A stretch of DNA of 64,000 nucleotides from Panulirus ornatus (taxonomy: Eukaryota > Arthropoda > Malacostraca > Decapoda > Palinuridae): contig NC_092261.1 of assembly GCF_036320965.1 (NCBI RefSeq), positions 11,901,197 to 11,965,196 of the forward strand, in the 5' to 3' direction. The notes beneath the pieces are model-generated. The model did no database searches. It was given only the letters and a program-made list of their open reading frames with translations, and was not told the origin of the DNA. The translations under genes and the position numbers were made by a program. Below are positions 49,621 to 62,614 of the stretch, piece after piece. How positions within the stretch are numbered: position 1 is the stretch's first letter; each line of letters begins with the position of its first letter.

Positions 49621-50120
49621 GATCGTACCATTCATATCAAGGAGTCAACACATTACTTCACGTCATAATAACTCACGTTTTTCTTTTCCAAAGCAAAAAT
49701 AAAACGTTCCTTTTTGTCGTGATATGACAGTATGATTTCGAAGACGTGTCTTACAAGTCAAAATATATTCAAATGAACTGAGAATATAATACACCTCATC
49801 CCGATATAGATGGTAAAGATCACAGACAAACATCTGTCTCCCAAAACTACTCGAAAACTGTAAAGAAAATGTAAGCATTACAGCCACTGGAAGTAACTAT
49901 GGAATACAGTGCGAGATGAAAACCACCAAAATACTACGAGAGATACATATGACAAAAGTGTATCACGAAAAACCTTGAAGCCAGAGATAGAGAAAGAAAC
50001 ACTGGCGGTAATATATATATATCTTGGGTTTCCGGGAGATAAATATTTATATACGAATCATATGACGACAGACTGTGACTCTCTTGGCATGGTTGTCTGT
50101 GGTAGGACTGTCTAGATGAC
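49621..50120. other. Upstream flank without recognised features
   Basis: AT-rich, no exon or repeat family recognised. Confidence 0.45.
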
Positions 50121-50546
50121 GCTGATTTTGGTCTTCCTGCTTCTGATGGTGGTTCCATCCGTCTTCCTTCCTGCCTCTGATGGTGGTTCTGTCTGTCCTC
50201 CTTCCTGCCGCTGATGGTGGTTCTGTCTGGCCTCATTCCTGCCTTTTGATGGTGGTTCTGTCTGTCCTCCTTCCTGCCTCTGATGGTGGTTCTGTCTGGC
50301 CTCATTCCTGCTTCTGATGGTGGTTCTGTCTGGCCTCATTCCTGCCACTGATGGTGGTTCTGTCTGTCCTCCTTCCTGCCAGTGATGGTGGTTCCATCTG
50401 GCCTTATTCCAGTATTTTATGGTGGTTCTCTCTGTCCTCCTTCCTGCCACTGATGGTGGTTCTGTCTGTCCTCCTTCCTGCCAGTGATGGTGGTTCCACC
50501 TGGCCTCCTTCCTGCCACTGATGATGGTTCTCTCTGGCCTCATTCA
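50121..50546. repeat. 33-bp minisatellite, about 13 copies
   Basis: Unit CTGATGGTGGTTCTGTCTGT then CCTCCTTCCTGCC, 33 bp, with TGTCCTCC/TGGCCTCA alternation between copies. As 33 is a multiple of three the array stays open in several frames and gives repeated RTTI/GRKEDRQNHHQ-type peptides on the minus strand. No sign of a real gene around it. Confidence 0.93.
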
Positions 50547-50779
50547 ACCTCGTCGCCCCTGGTGGCGACCGCGTATCCTCAAACTCCACACACTCCTGCG
50601 CTGGCTGCTGCGTCCCATCTCTGTAGGCATCTTTTCTCTTACCTCGACTTTCTTCCCACCTTTCCATCCCTCCCTGATTTTCCCTCACCCACAGCAAGTA
50701 CCAAGCAACACACCATCCGAGACAACTTTCATTTCCACACGTTTTTCTCTTTCCCTCGCTGTGTATTTATCACTCTTGG

Positions 50780-51010
50780 GTCCAAACGCTAAAGCTTTCA
50801 CGACTCGTGGCTCGCCCAGCGACCCGCCACAGCTCTTTACAACTGCTGTTGCAGGGCGGCATCTGGGGGGAGCGCGGCGCGCTTATGGAATCGCCAAACG
50901 CGCGCGTATGTCAGGGGAGAATTTCGTTTCCCAGCCCGCGTACGTGGCAACAGCTGACGGGGTATTAATACTCCCACCGACACGCTTCTAACTGGAAGAG
51001 AACCCGTCTG
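50780..51010. other. CpG-rich stretch
   Basis: Dense CpG (for example GAGCGCGGCGCGCTTATGG near 50871) over about 230 bp in otherwise CpG-poor DNA. It could be an unmethylated island or promoter; no gene start was recognised. Confidence 0.35.
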
Positions 51011-52784
51011 GGGAGGTGGCATATTGGGGTTCAGCCTGAGGGTTGCGTAAGGGCTGAAGTTTTAAAGTCGTATAGAGAACTACTGCGTTAACTGTGACGG
51101 GGTTGACCTGAAAATTTATCTAAGAATTCATGCTACGGTTGTGCGACGCTTAGACGTTTTATTTACCTGATGATCCATTATATATACAGCAGTACGAACG
51201 ACACCTATTCATTCAGGTTACACACCATCACTATGAATAAAATATACATCAACATATGACAATATATATATAAACCGGTACTCTTAAGACTTTACTTGCG
51301 CCACCTTATCACTTCTTATCAATACTTTCTTTGAGCATTGGATACGATGCTTGAAGTGAGGAATTCGTGAGGGGGGAAAGGGATTTGAATCAGTGCTTTC
51401 TAATACGATAATTAGGTCAATAGTGTAGCGGGGCTATGAGGCTCGGGGAAGATACTGGGTTAATGGGGCTAAAAGTTCACTTTTCACTGCAACAAATGAA
51501 ATGTGTATACCAACCGACACTGTCGATGCTCAATCCCGACTCATGGTCAGAACGCCAGCTGCAGCTGGTTTGTTTACGATGAAGGCACTCGATTCCAGGG
51601 ACCAAACTTGCCAGCAACTACACGGGAACGAGACCATAACTCAATCTCTTTTTCAAATAAAATGGAAAATATGGTAATTGTCCGCCGCTCGGGGAGACTT
51701 TAAGGCGAGGTTTCTTCACGGGTTCTGCCATTGCCAACAAGTGTTTCATCTACTTTAATGTCAGTCAAACCCATGTTCTCCTCCCCAATAGGTTGCAGCA
51801 GTCTGACGAAGGCGAGACTCACAGAATACTGAGGACTGCCATACGTTTTGTTATGTCTAGACGTTTTCCAACCCATTTTTACTGTGCTGGACACTTGCTC
51901 CCGGTGAGGCGTAGCGATTCACCTAAGGCAAGGCCACGTACGCCACAGAAAAAACTAGAAACATACGAGACTTTTTGGGAAAAAAATCGAGATAACCGTA
52001 AAATAAAGGGAAATATTTGAAATTTAATCTACAACAAAACCATAAATTAACGTTTAAAGAAAATTCAAAAGACTGCTGTTGTCTGACTTACATTAGAAGA
52101 CATATCCACGAGTGGAACTATGGGCCAACATCGAGCTGAACTTGTTCGAATCAAGCTAAAACTCAATTCCATTATCTTCTGTCTCTCTCAACTAACGTGC
52201 TTATTTTTTTTATCTTAATATTTCTAACAACCCTCCTCCTTGAACTGGCTAAGTCGACATCACCACCGACAAGGTGTCGCAACTACAAAATTTACCAATA
52301 AATCAAATCAAGAAAAACAACTTTAAAATCTATCTCGCTAGATTACAAACTTCACAACGAAAACATTCACTGGTCTGAACTTCGACACAAACGTCGCGAT
52401 CCCTGGCACACTGTTCATCAAGGCCAATTCTGCCGTACATTAAAACGACTGAATACCCTCATAAACGACATCTATAGAAAGATGAACATCTACGACCAAT
52501 CTTGAACATGTCCATCGCTTGAATATGGTCCTCGCATCCCTTCACCTGCTAACCCTGACACGCTCAGCAGTGGAACATACACAAAATGTTCTCAAGGACC
52601 CGCGAGCCTTTTGGATATGTCCAACACTCGATCGCAAGCCCTAGCTGTTAATCTCGACGGACTCAAAACTCGCAGCCCTTCCTTATTAACTCGCAGTCTG
52701 GCTGGACCATGCTTGCCTCACCCGGTGCTGAGCTACCGACCGGCCGCCTTACTTCACCGGAGGCACTCATCCCTCACACACATA
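51011..52784. other. Upstream flank without recognised features
   Basis: A minus-strand ATG frame of 27 codons ending in a GTAAGTCAG donor near 52087 was noted but has no other support. Confidence 0.4.
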
Positions 52785-52806
52785 CACACACACACACACA
52801 CGCACA
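52785..52806. repeat. short (CA)n microsatellite
   Basis: About eleven CA units. Confidence 0.9.
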
Positions 52807-53087
52807 CACTCCAGTCACCGGTATTAATCTCAAGTTACGCCCGCTGCGGCCAAGCTAATGTAAACATATGGAGCTACCACTCCCACCTAACTGGAAAATA
52901 ATGCCAAGTGCACTCCACCTTCTTGTTCCCCCTCATGTTTACTAACGAAGGGAGGAAAAGGAGGAGGGAATGCAAGAGGTGGACGAGGAAGTGGAAGAAG
53001 GAGAGAGAGAGAGGTGGGGATACGAGTACATGACAGAGAAGGAGAGAGAGATCGGGGACCCTGAAGATTCAGGAACAAGAACGATCC

Positions 53088-53093
<6 letters not shown>

Positions 53094-53174
<81 letters not shown>
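53094..53174. repeat. (GA)n microsatellite
   Basis: Perfect run of about 81 bp. Confidence 0.97.
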
Positions 53175-53176
<2 letters not shown>

Positions 53177-53302
53177 TAAAATATTTCTATTCATTGGCGA
53201 ATATCAAACCACAGACACTAATGGTCCACTAAGATGCAGAAGACGGCACATTTGCCGAAGATACCACGACCATGAGTGAGACGCTAAACCAACATTATGA
53301 AA

Positions 53303-53701
53303 CTGCGTTTATCAAGCCAAAATAATTGACGTTGGAGATAACCCAGAGGCTTCCTCCACCACAACACAACAGTCGCCCCCAGGTCACACAAGCGGTCTAA
53401 TTCGTCCTCTCGTACCGCGGGGCTTCGAGAGAGAGGCCCTCACCGAGAACAAAAGCCTATGCATTCTAGCTCCGGGAGCAGAAGACTCCTGGAACTCTTT
53501 CTCCCTGGAGAAATGCACAGCACCGTCACCTCGGGCACTAAACATCCTGCTGGAAGAAATCGTGGACTCGGTCACAGAACGTCTGAGACTGCCTCGCATA
53601 GCCCCAACCCATAAAAGGAGGCAAAACACCAAACAGGTCCTCAAAAAAAGGCTACCGACCAACAGGAACGAGAACACATTAGGTTATTCGAATTTCCGGT
53701 A
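53303..53701 (+). other. Unrecognised stop-free stretch of about 133 codons
   Basis: The plus frame is open from after a TGA at 53300 to a TAG at 53699-53701 without low-complexity sequence and without an ATG. It includes readable stretches such as NILLEEIVDSVTERLRLPR and ends NTLGYSNFR. It may be a relic of an exon or transposon open frame, or chance. No family recognised. Confidence 0.15.
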
Positions 53702-54207
53702 GGGTCTGAAGAGGTGTCAGTTCACTCGACTTCGTGGTACCCAATCACCCCCAAAGCCGCGCTGGTCTGGCACACAGTGCATCAGTACGTCATCAGGGCC
53801 CTTCTAACTTTCTCCAGCGTACATCTCATTGTGTTTTTCCGACGCTGGCAAGCAATCAATCCTCCGAGACATGATTGTATATCATTGACAAATTAAGACA
53901 CTAGCAATCTGAAGTCATTCAGTATAGGGTACAGGGTTCCTGATACCCTATACCCCATCTCGGTTCCTGATACCCTATACTCCTCTCCTATTCCAACCTA
54001 GGTCCCTGATACCTTAGAAGGTAAACCTTTCTTCCTCGGTCCCAGAAGCCCCGGGTCCCTAATTAAACCTTCCTCATGCTTACCAAACTTTATATTTTAT
54101 TTTTCTTCATCTCTTAAAAGCTTTTCCCGACTTCCAAGCTTTTTTCCTCCCCTTTACTACGTCTTCCCGCAACCAAACACCACCACCACCACCACATCTT
54201 CCCTGAG

Positions 54208-54210
<3 letters not shown>

Positions 54211-54290
<80 letters not shown>
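54211..54290. repeat. (CT)n microsatellite
   Basis: Perfect run of about 80 bp inside a 500-bp pyrimidine-rich region (54060-54620). Confidence 0.97.
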
Positions 54291-54295
<5 letters not shown>

Positions 54296-54858
54296 ATTCC
54301 TTGCCCTTCCCCCAACTACACCACCTCCCGCCTCCCCGACTCGGCCATTTTCTCCCCTCCTTCCTCCACTACATCACCACCCCACCCCCTCGCCTACCCA
54401 ACTCGACCAATTCCCCCACCTCTCTCTTCGCCCTACCTTCCCCTTCCCGCTTCATCAGCCACTCCACTTTCCGCCCTTCTTAGCCCACTTCACCCAGGCT
54501 CTCTTATCCTCCTCCCGTATGACGACGCGTTCGCTTCTCCCTCTTCTTCCAGCTTCTCATCCCGCCGCTTCCCAGCATCCTCTCGACCCCAGCCCTGCTC
54601 CCTTACCCGTCCCCCCTATGAAAGCAAAATCATGTGCCCAGATGTTTACCCTCTGAACCCCGCCCATTGAAACCAAGTCACATGAAACACAGTGATAAAG
54701 GCAAGATAATCTGTACGGCTTAAGCTTCTACAAAAAATAATCTGTTCAGCTTAAGCTTCGAAAAACATCTTGGGGAAAAAAACCTATACAAACACGCTTA
54801 CAAAGCTCGTATAGTCTCCCTCTCCACACATTCAAATGCTCACATAAAAGGAAATGCC

Positions 54859-54890
<32 letters not shown>

Positions 54891-55018
54891 AGCACAAAAA
54901 GCACAAACAAGCACACAAACAAGCACAAACACTCACACACACACACACACACAGATAAAATCACAAACAAGCAAACAAGCACAAACAAGCATACAAACAA
55001 GCACAAACACACACACGA
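54859..55018. repeat. CA-rich compound repeat with AAGCACAAAC units
   Basis: (CA)n at 54859-54886 and 54934-54951, linked by repeated AAGCACAAACAAGCA words. Confidence 0.85.
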
Positions 55019-55309
55019 CACATAAAGGCATCATTCTCACCATAGGGAAGGGGGGGAGGGGGGAATAATAACATTTTGTACTTTCAGTTTCTGATCACAC
55101 AGGGCCGCACCGGAGGTGTCTCTCTCTTTATTCCAATATTTGGTACGCGGAGCGGGGGTTCTCACCATCGTACGTACGTAACGCACGAACGAACAAAGGC
55201 GGCCCAGCGAGAACTTTTCTTCAAAGGCTCAAAGTCGTCTGCTCCTGACGTTTCCTTACTGAGGCACGAAAGGCAAGGAGGTATACTGAGCCGGAGGGAG
55301 GGAGGGAGG

Positions 55310-55313
<4 letters not shown>

Positions 55314-55394
<81 letters not shown>
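55314..55394. repeat. (GGGA)n then (GA)n microsatellite
   Basis: A few GGGA units (55293-55313) pass into a perfect GA run. Confidence 0.97.
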
Positions 55395-55399
<5 letters not shown>

Positions 55400-55710
55400 C
55401 ATACATCAACATCTAAATGGCCTCCACATAACCCTTACAGTATAGGCGACGTAGACGACGTGAGATTCGGCTCCCTCCTCCTGCGCACCTCCAGTGATAC
55501 CCCGTGAAAATCATGATATCATGACGGGTTTTAGTAACCCTACAGCTCAGTGTTTTTTTCTATTTCAGCCAACAGTTGCCAACCCAACAAATCAAAAGCT
55601 TCCATGGTGAAATCTAATCCCTCGAGCACATACGCAACCCTAGCTGAATGTGGCTTGGTCTTTGACCTCACCTTTAAGGGTCATGTCAAGAGCCAGACCA
55701 TTATACTCAG

Positions 55711-56037
55711 GTGTCGCACCGTCGTACACAAGTGTCGCACTGTCGTACACAAGTGTCGCACCACCACAAGTGTCGTACTGTCGTGCACAAGTGTCGCACC
55801 GTCGTATACAAGTGTCGCACCGTCGTACACATGCGTCGTACTGTCGTACACAAGTGTCGCACCACCGTACACAAGTGTCGTACTGTCGTACACAAGTGTC
55901 GTACCGTTGTACACAAGTGTCGTACTGTCGTACACAAGTGTCGCACCGTCGTACACAAGTGTCGCACCGCCGTACACGTGTCGTACTGTCGTTCACGTGT
56001 CGCACTGTCGTGCACAAGTGTCGTATCGTCGTACTCA
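55711..56037. repeat. 21-bp minisatellite, about 15 copies
   Basis: Unit GTCGTACACAAGTGTCGCAC plus one base; variants change CAC/TAC and CCG/CTG. Each unit contains a small ACAC-AA-GTGT hairpin. Two copies have short deletions. The unit is a multiple of three, so frames are open on both strands (repeated THKCRTVV- and YDTCVRR-type peptides); no real gene is indicated. Confidence 0.93.
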
Positions 56038-56065
56038 ATAACTCATCAACATATATCACTATTGA

Positions 56066-56067
<2 letters not shown>

Positions 56068-56098
<31 letters not shown>
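56068..56098. repeat. (TA)n microsatellite
   Basis: Perfect run of about 31 bp just right of the 21-bp array. Confidence 0.95.
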
Positions 56099-56101
<3 letters not shown>

Positions 56102-56149
56102 CATATATCACATCTTTAAGGGAAGTATAGTAAGCCCTCAGTCTGTTAG

Positions 56150-56230
56150 TCTCCTGAAGATGTGATACACGAAAGCGCTCGGGGGACTTCTCATGCTCCG
56201 TTTCATCTCGTTGTTATCGACAAATACTGT
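56150..56230 (+). mobile_element. Penelope-like terminal fragment with hammerhead-like boxes
   Basis: CTGAAGA (56154-56160), a GTG/CAC mini-hairpin in TGTGATACAC (56161-56170), GAAA (56171-56174) and GCGCTCGGGGGACTT follow one another, then CCGTTTCAT at 56198. The fragment at 3295-3375 has the same skeleton on its minus strand (CTGATGA, TGTG...ACAC, GAAAG, TTGGGAACTTTT, GTTTCAT). The two are diverged copies of related repeats. Pairing for a full stem III and stem I was not found here. Confidence 0.45.
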
Positions 56231-56683
56231 TATCAGTGAATGTATAGAATATTCAGTCAGTCACCATCTTCAGTGCTTTATGTGCGATCACCTGCATGTA
56301 AATAAAGCTACAGAAGAGAAATGTACGACTGAGATTGGTTTACCAATCGAAACTTGATGTACGATGTCGACTATTTAAGTCTGCATCATTACAACAGCAA
56401 GTATCACAACTATTCATGTCAAAGTTTCAATTGAATTTCCAATATCTTCTCTTTCTTTTTTACTTCAGGCTTCCCCATATCATTTTTTTTTTCTTTCCCA
56501 GAAAGTTTCTCTATTATCTCCATTTTCTATGTGGGCGCCTGTGCCTAACTTCAGAACTGCCGGGGTCCCTTTCAAATCCCACGGCCCCGGGCCTCCCTCC
56601 AAGGTATTTTTGATGTTATGTGAACAAAGGGAATTTCGTGCCCGAGGCTCTCAGTTGCGTAAGACCACCACAAACATGACATC
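56231..56683. other. Upstream flank without recognised features
   Basis: No exon or repeat family recognised. Confidence 0.45.
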
Positions 56684-57211
56684 AGGACCGCTACAGTCTG
56701 GTTGATCAGGACCGCTAAAGGCTGGATGATCAGAACGACTACAGTCTGGTTGATCAGGACCACTAAAGTCTGGTTGATCAGGACCACTAAAGTCTGGTTG
56801 ATCGGCGCCACTACAGTCTGGTTGATCAGAACGACTACAGTCTGGTTGATCAGGACCACTAAAGTCTGGTTGATCAGAACGACTACAGTCTGGTTGATCA
56901 AGACCACTACAGTCTGGTTGATCAGAACGACTACAGTCTGGTTGATCAGGACCACTAAAGTCTGGTTGATCAGAACGACTACAGTCTGGTTGATCAAGAC
57001 CACTACAGTCTGGTTGATCAGGACCACTATAGTCTGGTTGATCAGAACGACTACAGTCTGGTTGATGAGAACGACTACAGTCTGGTTGATCAAGACCACT
57101 AAAGTCTGGTTGATCAGGAGAACTACAGCCTGGCTGATGGGAACGACTACAGTCTGGCTGATCAAGACCACTAAAGTCTGGTTGATCAGGAGAACTACAG
57201 CCTGGCTGATG
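56684..57211. repeat. 24-bp minisatellite, 22 copies, with higher-order repeats
   Basis: Exactly 22 units of 24 bp of the form AG(A/G)AC-ACTA-AGTCTGG then TTGATC; nearly every unit holds the palindrome TGATCA. Four-unit blocks (AGAACG, AGGACC, AGAACG, AAGACC types) are repeated in tandem, giving a 96-bp higher-order repeat, and a three-unit 72-bp block is duplicated at the right end. Being a multiple of three it is open on both strands (IRTTTVWL and INQTVVVL peptides); not a protein gene on present evidence. Confidence 0.97.
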
Positions 57212-57259
57212 GGAACCCCAGGAACCCCCTAGCCACCACCTGGCAGAGGAGAACCACAG

Positions 57260-57315
57260 GCTACAACCTGGCTAACCACAACCACAAGCTACAACCTGGC
57301 TAACCACAACCACAA
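57260..57315. repeat. 28-bp tandem duplication
   Basis: Two identical units beginning GCTACAACCTGGCTAACC lie shortly after the 24-bp array and share its CTACA-CTGGCT words, so they may derive from it. Confidence 0.92.
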
Positions 57316-58880
<1,565 letters not shown>

Positions 58881-58881
58881 G

Positions 58882-58882
<1 letters not shown>

Positions 58883-58948
<66 letters not shown>
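58883..58948. repeat. (CA)n microsatellite
   Basis: Perfect run of about 66 bp. Confidence 0.97.
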
Positions 58949-58950
<2 letters not shown>

Positions 58951-59308
58951 TGCAGGCAGGGCCCTTCCCCATATGGTATTTATTATATACTGCCCTGAAG
59001 CTACCAGACGGACCTGATCCCAGCCTCGCTGACCTTATTCCTTCCCCTGAGACTTAGGTCTCGGGTCCTCCTGCCTTTTCCCCTTCATCAAGTATACATA
59101 TATACTCCAAGTATTTCTTTAATACGCTTAAGAGGAGCGACAGCTGCGAGAGAAAAGCTGTATTTCCTTCAATAACGCTTGTCTTAAAGCTTTCTTTACT
59201 TCATGTATGTCATGATTTTTCCGTTTTGAAGAAAAATGTTGAAGAAACAACATGCCTAAAGACTAGATTACACCTCAACCCATGACTGTCAAGACAGGAA
59301 TGTCAAAC

Positions 59309-59654
59309 CAAGACGTGACACAATCTATCTTTCCACTGGATGAAGATCACCCCATCCCAAGACGTGACACAATCTATCTTTCCACTGGATGAAGATCACC
59401 CCATCCCAAGACGTGACACAATCTATCTTTCCACGGGATGAAGATCACCCCATCCCAAGATGTGACACAATCTATCTTTCCACTGGATGAAGATCACCCC
59501 CATCCCAAGACGTGACACAATCTATCTTTCCACTGGATGAAGATCACCCCCATCCCAAGACGTGACACAATCTATCTTTCCACTGGATGAAGATCACCCC
59601 ATCCCAAGACGTGACACAATCTATCTTTCCACTGGATGAAGATCACCCCATCCC
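59309..59654. repeat. 49-bp minisatellite, seven copies
   Basis: Units of 49 bp (two have one extra C) beginning CAAGACGTGACACAATCTAT and ending GATCACCCCATCC. Copies are almost identical (single changes such as CACTGG/CACGGG and GACGTG/GATGTG), so the array is young or being homogenised. Confidence 0.97.
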
Positions 59655-60855
59655 CACCTTGTGACTGAAGACACTTTGCCACCGTTGACGACTGGCATGC
59701 TCGATTTTGCTGTGGGTTGGTTGTGTATCGGTTTTTTTTGGTGGCTTTGGTCGCTGGAGTGGTAGCGGTCCTAACCCCGGAAGGAAGAGCATAGTGGTTC
59801 TTCCTCACAACGGCAGTAGCGTCCTCAAGAAACTCCAACGAGTCCCATCATTTCCTCGCAAGAAAATTAAACCCATGAATACATGATTTACTTACACCTC
59901 TGCACTATGGTTCATCTTTATCACTATCACATCAGCCTGACAACCGTAATAACCCAACACGAAGACTTGCTCTTCCTCCAAAAAAGCCGGATTTTCATTC
60001 AGCAATTTGGGCGTCTTTCGGTGAAAAAAGAAATGTAGTAAAATAAAAGGTGCCGTCATCACACCGAGCACAGACTCCCCATCCTACAGCCATGGCTACG
60101 TCATCAAGACACAGCGTGGTGATACCCACACACTCGGTCAGAACAGCACGACACCATGTGGTTAGAATCCTAAAAGCACGGTGTAGTTAAACACCTGAGC
60201 ATATACGACCCATGGGTATTTGACCGGGCCATCATACCCACGGGGTCGTAGGGGCGTTGCTCCCACACCCAATACGTTGACCTTAGTCCTCCACATCATA
60301 CTTGTGAAGCTAAAATCCTGTACCGTTCACCCACGCGAACCTGCGTTCTCATGTGGACGAAGTAAATGGCATCAGAGTGGCTAGGGCCGTCTCCAGGGCG
60401 GCAGGACCCGGCAGCGGCTGGTGGAGGCGAGTGGCGGGACAACCAGCCAATACTGGGAGGTGCAGCTGTGGCCACGGCAGCGGCGGAGTAAATCAGTTTG
60501 AGAATATTGTACACATGCACCGGCTGGGGGTAAGGCCAACCGCAGACTGAGTGGCTTGAATGGCCTTACAGAGACACTGACAAGGGATGGGAGGAGGTAT
60601 CAGTGAGTGGGTAATGAAGAGAGGACCTGGGTGAAGAGGGGCAGGCAGAGGGGAACACGGAATTAATCTCGTATGATCGTGGCGAGGACAGACTCGAGAC
60701 GCATGGTTACGTTGCCTCAAGGAACGTCCGGTGGTGAGTGGATGAGACTATGTGACGAGCGAGTGGAAGGGTGACCACCTCTGGCACAGTGGTGGTGAGG
60801 TGCAGCGAGCGGTGTCAGCTGGGGTGGTGAAGTCGAGTGGGTTGCACCAGCCACC
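59655..60855. other. Upstream flank without recognised genes
   Basis: 60350-60500 is GC-rich with GGCAGC and CGG steps, but no splice-bounded exon was recognised. Confidence 0.45.

Positions 60856-60858
<3 letters not shown>

Positions 60859-60918
<60 letters not shown>
60859..60918. repeat. (CT)n microsatellite
   Basis: Perfect run of about 60 bp. Confidence 0.97.
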
Positions 60919-60920
<2 letters not shown>

Positions 60921-61508
60921 GAAGCTGTCTCCTCCATACTCTAGGGGAGGTAATCCCCGTAACATTCCAAAGGCGTTCCTTCCGCTCGCAATACTCTTCC
61001 ATCCTTCCTACCTCCCAGACGGCCATCTACCTACCTCTACCCCGCTACGGAAAAGGGGGAGCAAGGGGTGTTACCCAACTGCCAGCAAGTAAACTACCAC
61101 AGCAGTTTTTCATCGCCACAACCACCATGTACCCTCAAATACCTTGAGCACGGTTGGTGTACTTCCTGTTCGTATCAAAGCAAGCTCGGCTCGTGCATAA
61201 TAACCCAGGGGCAGCTGTCCTTGTGCTCTTCCGCGATGTCCCGTCAACGCCACCAGTTACAACCAACCACAGGAAGGTTACTCGCATTAATAAAAGATAT
61301 CAATGCATATTCAGGCAGCCGGAGGCATGGCTGCAACGTTGCCCGGCAAACATCCCAGCGCAGCGTTGGTGGCAATCCTGGCTGTCGTGCCTTATATCAT
61401 CAAATAACTCTAACCTGTAATTAAATGTAAAGTTAAACTGTAGTCGGGGAAATCTGGGAATGCTGCTGGGGTGAGGTCGGTAGGTGGGTGAATGGTGGCG
61501 GGGGTTGT
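60919..61508. other. Upstream flank without recognised features
   Basis: No exon or repeat family recognised; the 118-codon frame over 61068-61424 has no recognised domain. Confidence 0.4.
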
Positions 61509-61700
61509 GTGTCTGAGTCTGGACTCCAGGCCAGCTGACGTCCTTGGTGGCGCGGGAGGTGTCTGAGTCTGGACTCCAGGCCAGCTGACGTCTTTGGTGG
61601 CGCGGGAGGTGTCTGAGTCCGGACTCCGGACCAGCTGACGTCCTTGGTGGCGCGGAAGGTGTCTGAGTCCGGACTCCGGGCCAGCTGCCGCCCTCGGTGG
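61509..61700. repeat. 50-bp minisatellite, four copies
   Basis: Units start at 61509, 61559, 61609 and 61659, beginning GTGTCTGAGTC.GGACTCC; the fourth is incomplete and diverged at its right end. Each unit includes CAGCTGACG and GGTGGCGCGG. Confidence 0.95.
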
Positions 61701-61962
61701 AAAATAGTTCACGTGTAATAACGTTATTTGCTCGGCGGGCGCCGCCTACCGCCCAAGCCGTGGTGACAAGTGCACCTTCCTCCACCACCGCAACACACAC
61801 CCATCTTCAGTACGTAAGGAATGGTGGTGCACTTTCCAAGATGATACTGAATACGTTCTGAACGAGTGAAAGAGGTAAAAACCTAGTGAATAGTACGCAG
61901 ACGGAACACGTCCCCAGAAATACAATTGTAAGTTATACCAAATACTTCAACACAGTATAGAA

Positions 61963-61966
<4 letters not shown>

Positions 61967-62000
<34 letters not shown>
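61967..62000. repeat. (CA)n microsatellite
   Basis: Perfect run of about 34 bp; a shorter CA-rich stretch lies at 62184-62207. Confidence 0.95.
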
Positions 62001-62002
<2 letters not shown>

Positions 62003-62398
62003 AGCTTTTGTTTACGCCGCCGGTGAAAAAGTCGCCATCGGCAAAGTTGTTATGCAACGGAGTACGAACTTGTCCCAAGAACCTCTAATTCCAAAGGAGT
62101 CCAGTTTTTCCCCCGCTACTGATTGTAGTGCGGCCTTGTTGAAGTTGCAGGAATTCCTGGGGAAGGGGTCCCTGGGGTTACACCACACACACAGACACAC
62201 ACACACAAAGCTTCTCCTCCTCCATGTCCACCACCAGGTACAGAATACAGCCTCTGCATATTCACCAGACAGGCGCACATTCCTCCGTCCAGCAACCCTC
62301 CTCTTCACGACCAAGAAGATGGCGACCTTCCTGCACTCAATACGGATGACGACAATAGTATAAAAGTAGAAAAAAAAGATGAAAAGAGCAGGAAGGAT

Positions 62399-62579
62399 GA
62401 AGAAGAAGAAGAAGAAGAAGAAGAAGAAGAAGAAGAAGAAGAAGAAGAAGAAGAAGGAGAAGAAGAAAAGAATATGAGAAACATAAAGAAAAAGAAGAAA
62501 GAAGAGGAAGAGCGGGGAAGAAGAAGAAGAAGAAGAAGAAGAAGAAGAAGAAGAAGAAGAAGAAGAAGAGGAATAAGAA

Positions 62580-62614
<35 letters not shown>

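Noticed and set aside
52087..52180. Minus-strand ATG frame of 27 codons ending at a GTAAGTCAG donor
   Set aside because: A good donor alone is common by chance; no partner exon, conserved peptide or promoter was seen.
55550..56130. Overlapping frames with heptapeptide repeats on both strands
   Set aside because: Caused by the 21-bp minisatellite.
56572..57232. 199- and 176-codon frames on both strands with octapeptide repeats
   Set aside because: The 24-bp unit is a multiple of three with no stops on either strand, so openness is no evidence of coding.
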